Shown here one piece after another: positions 55,905 to 64,000 of a stretch of 64,000 nt of DNA (positions are counted from its first letter, which is position 1; the number at the start of each line of letters is the position of its first letter). The stretch covers positions 62,001-126,000 of the forward strand of contig CANJUD010000009.1 of the NCBI GenBank assembly GCA_947477885.1. The letters run 5' to 3'. The translations under genes were made by a program, and so were the position numbers. Source of the stretch: Bacteroidota bacterium. Its GTDB lineage: Bacteria; Bacteroidota; Bacteroidia; UKL13-3. The notes below the pieces were generated by a model. That model saw only the letters and a program-made list of their open reading frames with translations, had not been told where the DNA came from and ran no database searches.

Positions 55905-57185
55905 ATGAAAAATCTAGTAGAAGAATTACAATGGCGAGGCTTGCTTTTCGACAAGATGCCGGGCATCGATGAACACCTGCAAAAGGCTATGATTACTGGC
56001 TATATCGGCTTCGACCCCACAGCTGCATCGCTCACCATTGGCAACTTTGTGCAGATCATTTTGCTTATGCATTTGCAACGCTGCGGGCATAAACCCATTG
56101 CAGTAGTTGGTGGTGCAACAGGTATGATTGGCGACCCATCAGGCAAAGCTTCCGAAAGAAATTTACTAGACCTTGAAACACTGAAATATAATGAGAAAAA
56201 AGTAAAAGAACAGCTCACCAAATTTCTCGATTTTGATTGCGGAGCCAACAGTGCCCTCGTTGTAAATAATTACGATTGGATGAAGGATTTCACCTTCCTC
56301 GATTTTTTGCGTGACGTGGGAAAACACCTCACTGTAAATTATATGATTGCCAAAGACTCGGTGAAAACCCGCATGGAATCAGGGATTTCGTTTACCGAGT
56401 TCAGCTACCAACTATTACAAGGGTACGATTTCAAACATTTATATGATACGTATAACTGCACCCTGCAAATGGGCGGCAGCGACCAATGGGGTAATATGAC
56501 TGCAGGCACTGAGCTCGTGCGCAGAATGGCCGGTGGCGAAGCGTGGTGCATTACAAGTCCGCTAGTAACTAAGGCTGATGGAACCAAGTTTGGCAAAAGT
56601 GAAAGTGGCAATGTGTGGCTCGATGCGGGTATGACTTCTCCTTATAAATTTTTTCAATTTTGGTTGAATGTAAGTGACGAAGATGCAAAAAAATTCATCC
56701 GCATTTTTACTTTTTTAGATAGAGAAACTATAGAAAGTTTAGAAGCAAAACATATAGCAGAACCACATTTGCGTGAGCTACAAAAAACGCTTGCAAAAGA
56801 ACTTACTATATTGGTTCACGGCGAACAAGAATATAATACTGCGGTAGATGCTTCTAATTTGTTATTTGGAAATGGAACCACCGACCAACTCAAACAAATG
56901 GATGAAGATTTATTATTAAATGTATTAGATGGTGTACCGATGGTTGAAGTAGAAAAAGCAAGTATGATAGGCTTAAATATAGTAGATGTATTATCAGTAA
57001 ATACAAACAATATTATATTCCCCAGCAAAGGTGAAGCCCGGAAGATGATTGAAGCCAATGGTGTTTCATTGAATAAAGAAAAAGTAGACCTCAATAAAAA
57101 TATAGAAGAAAGTGATTGGTTGAAAGGACGTTATATACTAGCACAAAAAGGTAAGAAGAATTATTTTTTGATTAAGGGAGTTTAG
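55905..57185 (+). CDS. tyrS: Tyrosyl-tRNA synthetase
   Basis: About 426 residues starting [20 protein letters not shown], the standard beginning for TyrRS. The class I core shows [18 protein letters not shown] (HIGH-equivalent, TIGN here), [15 protein letters not shown], the tyrosine-binding YQLLQGYDF and [14 protein letters not shown], and the KMSKS loop [11 protein letters not shown]-terminal S4 RNA-binding domain ([22 protein letters not shown], about 360-425) completes it. It charges tRNA-Tyr. An in-frame ATG at 55872 would add 11 residues but overlaps the -7 box. It stands alone; the next 350 bases hold only a gene fragment. Confidence 0.96.
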   Translation: MKNLVEELQWRGLLFDKMPGIDEHLQKAMITGYIGFDPTAASLTIGNFVQIILLMHLQRCGHKPIAVVGGATGMIGDPSGKASERNLLDLETLKYNEKKVKEQLTKFLDFDCGANSALVVNNYDWMKDFTFLDFLRDVGKHLTVNYMIAKDSVKTRMESGISFTEFSYQLLQGYDFKHLYDTYNCTLQMGGSDQWGNMTAGTELVRRMAGGEAWCITSPLVTKADGTKFGKSESGNVWLDAGMTSPYKFFQFWLNVSDEDAKKFIRIFTFLDRETIESLEAKHIAEPHLRELQKTLAKELTILVHGEQEYNTAVDASNLLFGNGTTDQLKQMDEDLLLNVLDGVPMVEVEKASMIGLNIVDVLSVNTNNIIFPSKGEARKMIEANGVSLNKEKVDLNKNIEESDWLKGRYILAQKGKKNYFLIKGV

Positions 57186-57199
57186 AAATATTCTTATAA

Positions 57200-57538
57200 C
57201 ATATTACACAAATTGGAAACTATACACAGTTAGCAACTGATAGCAATAGCTGAGTCGCAAATTCAAATTCATTAGGCATTACCACACTCAAAAGTGGCAT
57301 ATATACCTTACCAAATGTTCACGGCGTCAAGGTTTATCCTAATCCCTCCACAGGAATATATTATATAGAATCGCCCACCACAATTAGTGATATCATGATT
57401 TATGATTTAACGGGGAGGAAAATATTTAATAATAGTTCGAACAATAACAATACTATTGATTTGAGCAGCCAACCTGAGGGGATTTATTTGTTGCAGATTA
57501 ATAAACTTATTTCGTTTAAATTAAGCAAGTTGCAATAA
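57200..57538 (+). pseudogene. Orphan T9SS sorting-domain fragment, duplicate of the downstream gene's 3' end
   Basis: A single frame runs from HITQIGNY through DSNS, an internal TGA, LGITTLKSGIYTLPNVHGV, then VYPNPSTGIYYIESPTTIS, IYDLTGRKIFNNSSNNNN and IDLSSQPEGIYLLQINK to a stop. It has no start codon. The last 75 residues closely match the end of the protein at 57608-59782 (YPNPSTGIYYIES, DLTGR, TIDLSxQPEGIYLLQxNK), and even the part before the sorting domain matches (QIGxY, DSN, TTxxxxLKSxIY). It is the 3' remnant of a duplicated T9SS cargo gene. Confidence 0.8.
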
Positions 57539-57607
57539 ACTGTTTTGTTACTTGGCAACCTTTCTTGCTTTTTCGTGTACTATTGCTACACGGTCAATAA
57601 GATATTT

Positions 57608-59782
57608 ATGGAAAAAATTAAAAAACTATTTTTTGTTATGGGATGGCTCATTATAAGCCAGCAAACAAAAGGTAACCATATTATGGGTTCCGATTTACAA
57701 TATACCTCACGCGGTAATGATACTTTTGATTTCACCTTGATTGTATACAAAGACTGTAAAGGAGTTTCTCTTTCGCCTGTTATTTTACATTTTCAAGGTA
57801 TTGGTTGTAGCTATTCCAAAGGATATTTTATGTCGCAAGTTAGCTGTGATGATATAACACCTATTTCAAAAAAAGCGTGTACCAAATGTAATAAATCTAG
57901 TTGCAATGCCTATGGATACCCCAATGGTGCGGATTCAACTTGTACTTTCCCTTATGGAATTGAAAAAATTGTATATAAATTAACCATAGTTTTCACCAAT
58001 AACTCCTGCTGCAAAATGCGGGTATCATACACACAGTGTTGTAGGAATAATATCTCTACAGGCTGTTCAGCCGATAACTTTTATACTTATGCTGAATTTG
58101 ATAGATGCCTTTCGGTAAGTAATAATTCTCCCGTTTTTTCAAACGATCCTGTTGGAATGTTTTGTGTGGGCAATTGTATGTATTACAATATTAGTGGCCG
58201 AGATACCGCCGAATCTGACTCTATATCATATCACATAACAGCACCACTTGCTGATTCTGGCACAGCATGCACATATATAAACCAATATACTTACAAATAT
58301 CCTTTGTACTATGATGGTTTTCCATCCATTAAAAAATTTAATCCCACTACGTGCAAGGGTTTTTATCTAGATTCTGTTACCGGAGATTTAGGTTTCAAAC
58401 CTATGCAGCAACAGTCATTTGCAATGACTGCAGAGGTGAAGGAATGGCGAAAAGATAAAAATGGAATTATGCAACAAATAGGATTGGTGCGTAGGGAGAT
58501 GCAATATATTATAGTTGCAAATTGCACCAATAAACCTCCCTCGCTACCATCAGGCACACTTACTGGCTGTGCGGGTGATATTATATGTATGTATGGCATA
58601 CAAAGTAGCGATCCAGATAAAAAAGACACCGTGAGATTATCATGGAACTATGGAATACCTAATGGAATTTTTACTGCAAAATATAATGGCAGTAAAAAAC
58701 AAGAATTCGATTTCTGTTGGCAAACTAATGAAAATGACGCAAGCAACACACCTTACTTTTTTACTGTAAAAGCTACAGATGATGCAAGTTCAATTAGTGG
58801 AATCTTTTCAAGATCATATTCCATCATCGTTCAAAAGAAACCAAAAGTGCAAACACATATAGCAGATTCTGGTTGCGGATATTTAAAACTTGCTACCACA
58901 CCAAAAAACTGGAATAAAGCCAAAGAAACATTTACCTACAAATGGACAGTTGGTGGCAGAACATATAATACACTTGATACCAATATTGCCATACAACTTG
59001 AGAAAGGTGGACAAACTACTACACAATTAGATGTTGGTTTAAATGGTTGTTATAATACCTATTTCGACACAATATATATACCGGCATTTTTAAATGTGAA
59101 TGCTGGACCAGATATTTCTCAATGTAGCAATGACACGCCTACCCTTGAAGCTATAGGTGCGGATTCATTTGAATGGACTGATATGGCCACCGGAACCATT
59201 ATATATATTGGACAGAAATTTAAAAACTATTTTACAGCAAATACGAGTTTGATTGTTCGTGGCTATACAACCACGCATGGGGCCGTTTGTAAATATTTAG
59301 ACACCCTAAATATCAAGGTAGGAACAACCCCAAATATTAGTTTAAGTTGGTCGAATGATACATTATATGCATCCAATACCAATGGTGCTAAATATATTTG
59401 GTATCATGATAGTGTTTTGATAGGCACCACCAAAGTTCCTAGGTTACCCATCAATCAAATAGGATATTATAAAGTAACCATTATAGATTCAAATGGGTGC
59501 GAAAACACTTCAACTACTATACATGTTTTTGCTTTAAAAAGTTCAATATATAACCCTTCAAATATTGCTGGTATTTATATATATCCCAACCCCTCCACAG
59601 GAATATATTATATAGAATCACAAAATACAATTAATGATATAACGATTTATGATTTAACGGGGAGAAATATATATTATAATACTGCAAACAATAACAATAC
59701 GATCGATTTGAGTGGGCAACCTGAGGGAATTTATTTGCTGCAGCTCAATAAAAGTGTTTGGGTAAAAATTAGTAAACAGTAA
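57608..59782 (+). CDS. T9SS cargo protein with HIMGSDLQY-type N-terminus
   Basis: A 724-residue secreted protein. The start at 57608 (MEKIKKLFFVMGWLII) gives a signal peptide; an upstream in-frame ATG at 57545 adds 21 unlikely residues. The mature beginning NHIMGSDLQYTSRGNDTFDFTLIVYKDCKG matches a known Bacteroidota family opening (HxMGGxLxY...Y.DC.G), cysteine-rich for the next 150 residues (CCKMRVSYTQCCRNN). Two or three PKD/Ig-like domains follow (about 330-640) and then a T9SS sorting domain (YIYPNPSTGIYYIES, LTGRNIYYNT, QPEGIYLLQL). Role unknown; probably a large surface or gliding-associated protein. Confidence 0.88.
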   Translation: MEKIKKLFFVMGWLIISQQTKGNHIMGSDLQYTSRGNDTFDFTLIVYKDCKGVSLSPVILHFQGIGCSYSKGYFMSQVSCDDITPISKKACTKCNKSSCNAYGYPNGADSTCTFPYGIEKIVYKLTIVFTNNSCCKMRVSYTQCCRNNISTGCSADNFYTYAEFDRCLSVSNNSPVFSNDPVGMFCVGNCMYYNISGRDTAESDSISYHITAPLADSGTACTYINQYTYKYPLYYDGFPSIKKFNPTTCKGFYLDSVTGDLGFKPMQQQSFAMTAEVKEWRKDKNGIMQQIGLVRREMQYIIVANCTNKPPSLPSGTLTGCAGDIICMYGIQSSDPDKKDTVRLSWNYGIPNGIFTAKYNGSKKQEFDFCWQTNENDASNTPYFFTVKATDDASSISGIFSRSYSIIVQKKPKVQTHIADSGCGYLKLATTPKNWNKAKETFTYKWTVGGRTYNTLDTNIAIQLEKGGQTTTQLDVGLNGCYNTYFDTIYIPAFLNVNAGPDISQCSNDTPTLEAIGADSFEWTDMATGTIIYIGQKFKNYFTANTSLIVRGYTTTHGAVCKYLDTLNIKVGTTPNISLSWSNDTLYASNTNGAKYIWYHDSVLIGTTKVPRLPINQIGYYKVTIIDSNGCENTSTTIHVFALKSSIYNPSNIAGIYIYPNPSTGIYYIESQNTINDITIYDLTGRNIYYNTANNNNTIDLSGQPEGIYLLQLNKSVWVKISKQ

Positions 59783-59855
59783 CTTGTAAACAGTAGTCAG
59801 TTGCTGACGCCGAATGGCACTGACTACTGATTACTGACCACTGACTACTAACTTT
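59783..59855. repeat. ACTGACTACTGA-type repeat with shared TTGCTGACGCC block
   Basis: GTAAACAGTA-like and CTGACTACTGATTACTGACC-like units surround TTGCTGACGCC (59801-59811), which occurs also at 24859-24869 inside a TACGATGTACGAT repeat. The final bases CTAACTTTGCCCC hold a TAnnTTTG box just before tatD. Confidence 0.7.
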
Positions 59856-59856
59856 G
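59849..59856 (+). promoter_or_regulatory. Possible -7 box of tatD inside a repeat
   Basis: TAACTTTG matches TAnnTTTG and ends only 4 bases before the ATG. If used, the transcript would start at or next to the ATG (leaderless). Confidence 0.3.
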
Positions 59857-59860
59857 CCCC

Positions 59861-60628
59861 ATGATTTTTACCGATACCCACTCCCATTTATATTCCACTC
59901 AATTCAATGCCGATATTGAAGACGTAGTTGCTGCTGCAATCGAAGCCGGGATAAAAAGAGTGTTCCTCCCCAATGTGAATTTGGAAAGTATCGAGCTATT
60001 AAAATCGCTTACCGCAAAATACCCCGATATGATGAAACCCATGATGGGACTGCACCCCTGCGAGGTGAAAGAAAATTACAAAGAAGTATTGGATATCATA
60101 TACAAAGAATATTGCACTGGAAACTATGTAGCTGTTGGTGAAATAGGAATTGATTTGTATTGGGATAAAACTACCGAGGCTATTCAGACCGATGCATTTA
60201 TTACGCAATGCAAATGGGCAGCCGCAAATAACCATGCCGTTTCAATCCATTGCAGAGAAGCGATAGCACTTACCATCGAACTGTTGCAAAAAGAAAAAAT
60301 AGTGGGACTAAAAGGAGTTTTTCATTGCTTTGGTGGTTCGCTGCAACAAGCAAATGAAGTGATTGAAATGGGTTTTATGTTGGGCATTGGAGGTGTGGTT
60401 ACTTATAAAAATACTGATTTACGGGATACTTTAAAACTGATAGATTTGAAACATATCGTTATAGAAACCGATGCCCCTTATTTGGCCCCTGTGCCTTACC
60501 GTGGTAAGCGTAACGACACCGTATACTTGATAGAAACTGCCAAAATATTGGCCAATATCTATGGCGTAACTTTGGCAGAAATTGCCGAGGCCACTACCAC
60601 AAATTCAAGGGAAATATTTGGTTGTTAG
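59861..60628 (+). CDS. tatD: TatD-family metal-dependent hydrolase (DNase)
   Basis: A 255-residue TIM-barrel hydrolase. The metal ligands are in place: DTHSHLY (H7, H9), AVGEIGIDLYW (Glu), VSIHCREA (His), GVFHCFGGS (His) and IETDAPYLAP (Asp). PVPYRGKRNDT is the usual C-terminal signature. TatD proteins have 3'-5' DNase activity and roles in DNA repair and degradation; despite the name they are not part of Tat transport. It follows the T9SS cargo gene after a 78-base repeat stretch. Confidence 0.95.
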   Translation: MIFTDTHSHLYSTQFNADIEDVVAAAIEAGIKRVFLPNVNLESIELLKSLTAKYPDMMKPMMGLHPCEVKENYKEVLDIIYKEYCTGNYVAVGEIGIDLYWDKTTEAIQTDAFITQCKWAAANNHAVSIHCREAIALTIELLQKEKIVGLKGVFHCFGGSLQQANEVIEMGFMLGIGGVVTYKNTDLRDTLKLIDLKHIVIETDAPYLAPVPYRGKRNDTVYLIETAKILANIYGVTLAEIAEATTTNSREIFGC

Positions 60629-60650
60629 TGCTAATTTCCCAAAACGGTTT

Positions 60651-60658
60651 TATTTTTG
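60651..60658 (+). promoter_or_regulatory. -7 promoter box of the small secreted protein gene
   Basis: TATTTTTG followed by CAAAC lies 40 bases before the ATG at 60698. It overlaps the alternative TTG start at 60656, which is therefore rejected. Confidence 0.5.
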
Positions 60659-60697
60659 CAAACTGCGTTTTCTAATTTTTTAAAAAACACAACTACA

Positions 60698-61171
60698 ATG
60701 AAAAAAATATTCTTAGCTATTACCATCATCTGCTCTTGCTTCTTTGCCCATGCACAATTTGATGCACCACCCAAAGAATCAGCCGATACCTTGATGGGTA
60801 TTTCTGGGCAAAGCATTTACCACAAATATATTGTCGAAATTGTAGGCAACAAGAAAGATACCATTCATGTGTTTGATTCAGCCAAAATAAAATTGCCATT
60901 GCCTAGCGATTACTACTTCGTTTGCGTTTATCGTGTCAATTTTAAAGGTGAACTCAAATATTACCGCGTAATGAAATTCAACCTCGTTTTCAGTAACGAA
61001 AGTGGATTGAATACCACTATGAAGTCCATGAACAAATGGATGGAAGACCCATTGCTATCTACCTTTAAAGAAGGTAGACCAGGCAGTGTGGTTTCCATTG
61101 GTGAAATTACGATAGAAGATGAAAGCAACAAGCAGCGCAATGCAGGTAGCTATCAACTTTTTTACTTTTAA
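60698..61171 (+). CDS. Small secreted protein of unknown function
   Basis: A 157-residue protein with a clear signal peptide (MKKIFLAITIICSCFFAHAQ, cut after AHAQ). The mature part has short beta stretches (YYFVCVYRVNFKGELKYYRVM, SVVSIGEITIED) and no motif that I recognise. It ends in Phe (QLFYF), but 150 residues is too short for most barrels. Start chosen by the signal peptide and the promoter. ileS starts 34 bases downstream and may share its transcript. Confidence 0.7.
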   Translation: MKKIFLAITIICSCFFAHAQFDAPPKESADTLMGISGQSIYHKYIVEIVGNKKDTIHVFDSAKIKLPLPSDYYFVCVYRVNFKGELKYYRVMKFNLVFSNESGLNTTMKSMNKWMEDPLLSTFKEGRPGSVVSIGEITIEDESNKQRNAGSYQLFYF

Positions 61172-61204
61172 ATATAGATTAATTGATGCGGAGAAAAATA
61201 ACTG

Positions 61205-64000
61205 ATGGGTAAAAAATACAGTGAGTACAACAAAATAGATTTTCCTAAATTTGAACAAGAAATACTAGCATTTTGGAAAGAGCAAGGGGTTTTTCAAAAA
61301 TCCGTTGACAATAGGAACAATAACGAAAATTTTATTTTTTATGAAGGTCCTCCTTCAGCCAATGGCATGCCAGGCATACACCATGTAATGGCGCGAGCTG
61401 TAAAGGATACTTTTTGCCGTTACAAGACTTTGCAAGGCTACAAAGTCGACCGCAAAGGCGGCTGGGATACCCACGGACTTCCCGTCGAATTGCAAGTAGA
61501 AAAAGAATTAAAAATCACCAAAGAAGATATCGGCAAAAAAATATCAATTGCCGACTATAATAAAGCTTGTCGCGAAACGGTGATGCGATACAAAGAGGCT
61601 TGGAACAACCTCACCGAACGTATGGGCTACTGGGTCGATTTGGACCATCCTTACATCACTTACGAAAACAATTATATAGAAAGTCTCTGGCATTTGCTAA
61701 AGATGCTATATGATAAAGGACTTATATATAAAGGTTATACTATACAACCCTACAGCCCAGCAGCAGGCACAGGACTAAGCAGCCATGAGTTGAACCAACC
61801 CGGTACCTATAAAGATGTAAAGGATAATACCGCTGTTGCGATGTTTAAAGTTTCATCGGAGAACCGTAAGGTTGTCCTCCCCTCAGGGGAGGATATAGGA
61901 GGGGCCGCATTCCTAGCCTGGACAACCACCCCTTGGACTTTACCTAGTAACACCGCATTAGCAGTTGGAAAGAATATATATTATAATCTAATAAAAACAG
62001 TTAGTCCACATACAGGCGAACCTGTTTCTGTAATACTTGCCAAAGATTTAACTTCAAAATATTTTAAAGAAGAAGGACAAAATCAGCCTGTTGAAACCTT
62101 TAAAGCTGGAGATAAAATTTTACCTTGGACGATTACAACAGAAGTAAAAGGTTCTGATTTGGAAGGAATAAAATACGAAGCTCTCATCCCTTATTCAAAT
62201 TTATCAAGCGATGAAGCATACAGAGTTGTAATAGGAGATTTTGTCACCACAGAAGATGGAACAGGAATCGTACACATTGCACCTAGCTTTGGTGCCGACG
62301 ACTTTAGAGTTGCCAAACAAAACAATATACAAGCATTAACTTTTGTAGATAAAAGAGGAAAGTTTACCGATGAGGTTGCAGACTTTGCTGGTGAATATGT
62401 AAAAGAACAATATCTAACTGTTGATGAAAGAAATTCGGAAATTGAACGACTCAAAAATCTCCCCGATAATTCTCCGCTAAACAAATTAATTAGTGAAATC
62501 GTAACTCGCACTAATGAATATTTGAGTGTGGACGAACGTATTATATTAAAACTACAACTAGAAGGAAAGCTTTTCAAAAAAGAAAAATACGAACACACCT
62601 ATCCGCATTGTTGGCGTACCGATAAACCGATATTATATTATCCTTTGGATTCATGGTTTATAAAAACCACAGCCAAAAAAGAGGATATGATTCGCTTGAA
62701 TAAAACCATTAACTGGAAACCTAAATCAACTGGTGAAGGAAGGTTTGGTAATTGGTTGGAGAATTTACAGGACTGGAATTTATCACGCTCCAGATACTGG
62801 GGAACGCCGCTACCAATTTGGAGAACAGAAGATGGAATAGAAGAAATTTGTATAGGAAGTATCGAAGAACTTTTTGCCGAAATTAATAAGGCAAATACTG
62901 CATTAGGTTTAAATCAAATTACCAATAAAGAGAATTTGGATTTACATCGTCCTTATGTGGATGACATTATACTTGTCTCACAATCTGGCAAACAAATGAA
63001 ACGCGAAGCCGACCTCATCGACGTTTGGTTCGATAGCGGAGCCATGCCTTATGCCCAATTGCATTATCCTTTTGAAAACAAAGAACTGATAGATAAACGT
63101 ACAACTTTCCCGGCAGATTTTATTGCCGAAGGTGTGGACCAAACTCGTGGATGGTTTTTTACTTTGCATGCTATTAGTTCAATGCTATTTGATAGTGTTG
63201 CCTATAAAAATGTAATATCAAACGGATTGGTGCTCGATAGAAAAGGTGAGAAAATGAGTAAGAGCAAAGGCAACGTGGAAGACCCATTTATTTTGATGGA
63301 CAAATATGGTATCGATGCCCTGCGTTGGTACATGATGTTCAATGGTGACCCTTGGGATAATTTGAAATTTGATACGGATGGTGTGGAAGAAGTGCAACGC
63401 AAATTCTTTGGCACCTTATATAATGTTTATGGATTTTTTGCACTGTATGCCAATATAGATAATTTCACCTATGCGGAAGCAGAAGTGCCTTTGGACAAAC
63501 GCCCCGAGATAGACCAGTGGGTTTTATCATTACTCAATTCTTTGGTTGCAAATGTTCAAAAAAACATGGACGATTATGAGCCAACAAAAGCAACTCGTTT
63601 AATATATGATTTTGTAACCGAGCATCTCAGCAATTGGTATGTAAGGCTGTGCCGCAGGCGTTTCTGGAAAGGTGAATATACAGAAGATAAAATCGCAGCA
63701 TATCAAACATTATATACTTGTTTGGAAACTGTGGCACTTTTAATGTCGCCCATCTCCCCATTTTATGCTGATAAATTATTTACTGATTTGAATAATACAA
63801 GTGGGCGTAATCCAAGTCAATCCGTGCATTTGGCTAATTTCCCTGAGGTTAATCAAAGTTATATAAACAAAGGATTAGAGTTGAGAATGCAATTGGCACA
63901 AGACGTATCGAGCTTGGTATTGAGCATCCGCAAGAAGGCAAATATCCGTGTGAGACAACCTTTGGAAAGAGTTGTTATACCTGTGTTGAATGCAGAATTG
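61205..64000 (+). CDS. ileS: Isoleucyl-tRNA synthetase (C-terminus cut by window edge)
   Basis: The first 932 residues of a class Ia synthetase that charges tRNA-Ile. PPSANGMPGIHH (49-60) is the HIGH site, GGWDTHGLPVE follows, and an editing domain (FLAWTTTPWTLPSNTALAVG, TGIVHIAPSFGADD) comes after. DLIDVWFDSGAMPYAQ, GVDQTRGWFFTLHA and the KMSKS loop GEKMSKSKGN (about 680-688) complete the core; the anticodon-binding helices run to the edge. HIGH and KMSKS are both intact. At residues 223-234 (VVLPSGEDIGGA) the frame contains a 19-base palindrome that looks like an inserted dispersed repeat. It likely needs about 150-200 more residues beyond the window. Confidence 0.96.
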   Translation, partial: MGKKYSEYNKIDFPKFEQEILAFWKEQGVFQKSVDNRNNNENFIFYEGPPSANGMPGIHHVMARAVKDTFCRYKTLQGYKVDRKGGWDTHGLPVELQVEKELKITKEDIGKKISIADYNKACRETVMRYKEAWNNLTERMGYWVDLDHPYITYENNYIESLWHLLKMLYDKGLIYKGYTIQPYSPAAGTGLSSHELNQPGTYKDVKDNTAVAMFKVSSENRKVVLPSGEDIGGAAFLAWTTTPWTLPSNTALAVGKNIYYNLIKTVSPHTGEPVSVILAKDLTSKYFKEEGQNQPVETFKAGDKILPWTITTEVKGSDLEGIKYEALIPYSNLSSDEAYRVVIGDFVTTEDGTGIVHIAPSFGADDFRVAKQNNIQALTFVDKRGKFTDEVADFAGEYVKEQYLTVDERNSEIERLKNLPDNSPLNKLISEIVTRTNEYLSVDERIILKLQLEGKLFKKEKYEHTYPHCWRTDKPILYYPLDSWFIKTTAKKEDMIRLNKTINWKPKSTGEGRFGNWLENLQDWNLSRSRYWGTPLPIWRTEDGIEEICIGSIEELFAEINKANTALGLNQITNKENLDLHRPYVDDIILVSQSGKQMKREADLIDVWFDSGAMPYAQLHYPFENKELIDKRTTFPADFIAEGVDQTRGWFFTLHAISSMLFDSVAYKNVISNGLVLDRKGEKMSKSKGNVEDPFILMDKYGIDALRWYMMFNGDPWDNLKFDTDGVEEVQRKFFGTLYNVYGFFALYANIDNFTYAEAEVPLDKRPEIDQWVLSLLNSLVANVQKNMDDYEPTKATRLIYDFVTEHLSNWYVRLCRRRFWKGEYTEDKIAAYQTLYTCLETVALLMSPISPFYADKLFTDLNNTSGRNPSQSVHLANFPEVNQSYINKGLELRMQLAQDVSSLVLSIRKKANIRVRQPLERVVIPVLNAEL
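61875..61893. repeat. Perfect palindrome within ileS coding sequence
   Basis: TCCTCCCCTCAGGGGAGGA: 9-base arms around one central C, followed by TATAGGAGGGGC. The form CCTCCCC...GGGGAGG...GGAGGGG is that of an intergenic palindromic repeat family, related to the copies at 34750-34905. It is read in frame. Confidence 0.65.

Noticed and set aside
55905-57185. TyrRS with TIGN instead of HIGH as a broken enzyme
   Set aside because: The rest of the active site is complete, and to my knowledge this variant is normal in Bacteroidota TyrRS.
60656-60697. TTG at 60656 as the start of the small secreted protein
   Set aside because: It falls inside the -7 promoter box, and the signal peptide begins at the ATG at 60698.
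1-64000. tRNA, rRNA, riboswitch, insertion sequence or prophage genes
   Set aside because: I saw no tRNA cloverleaf with a conserved T-arm, no rRNA strings, no transposase or phage motifs. A covariance-model scan would be needed to exclude small RNAs.

Overview
The window looks like chromosomal DNA of a Bacteroidota bacterium, probably of the Chitinophagales/Sphingobacteriales type. The evidence is the AT-rich sequence, at least four secreted proteins ending in (or entering) a type IX secretion (T9SS) sorting domain, the families DUF4270, DUF4907, DUF3078 and DUF5723, few recognisable Shine-Dalgarno sequences, and a recurring -7 promoter box TAnnTTTG (here mostly TATTTTTGCA). There are no rRNA or tRNA genes, prophage, insertion sequence or CRISPR array that I can see.

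Layout. (1) 1-19115, minus strand: one giant reading frame, at least 6371 codons and still open at the left edge. It is a modular secreted protein: signal peptide, GEVED domain, eight modules of parallel beta-helix plus CARDB-like spacer, further beta-sandwich domains, a second GEVED domain and the first residues of a sorting domain. (2) 19.7-24.8 kb: a BtuF-like binding protein without signal peptide, a broken small heat shock gene, then tatA, gatA, a lytic-transglycosylase-like LysM protein lacking its catalytic glutamate, and ruvC. (3) 24.8-33.6 kb: dispersed repeats, a DUF1569 pseudogene, a Calx-beta/T9SS protein, an M48 protease, a GT2 glycosyltransferase, and an outer-membrane protein/lipoprotein pair. 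(4) 33.7-39.9 kb, minus strand: a polyprenyl synthase, then a tight six-gene cluster of propeller lipoprotein, HlyD, VTC polyphosphate-polymerase-like protein, DUF4956 membrane protein, TolC and a small membrane protein. This is the best candidate for an undescribed system. (5) 40-46.9 kb, mostly plus: rnhB, two rhomboid proteases, an EEP-family enzyme, a DUF3078 pseudogene, mscL, menA and a DUF4907 lipoprotein. (6) 46.9-55.8 kb, minus: DAHP synthase, DUF4270 lipoprotein, a short GT5 glycogen-synthase-like protein, pgk, an OsmC protein, tryptophan 2,3-dioxygenase and a BNR-propeller T9SS protein. (7) 55.9-64 kb, plus: tyrS, an orphan sorting-domain fragment, a T9SS protein whose C-terminus it duplicates, tatD, a small secreted protein and ileS, open at the right edge.

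How the parts fit. Most single genes are core housekeeping: translation, recombination, menaquinone, glycolysis, aromatic and tryptophan metabolism. The accessory content is envelope and surface biology. The T9SS machinery itself is not in this window. Gene decay is visible at four places (Hsp20, DUF1569, DUF3078, orphan sorting domain). Several families of short dispersed repeats occur between genes, and some appear to have entered coding sequence (ileS and the BNR-propeller gene) without breaking the frame.
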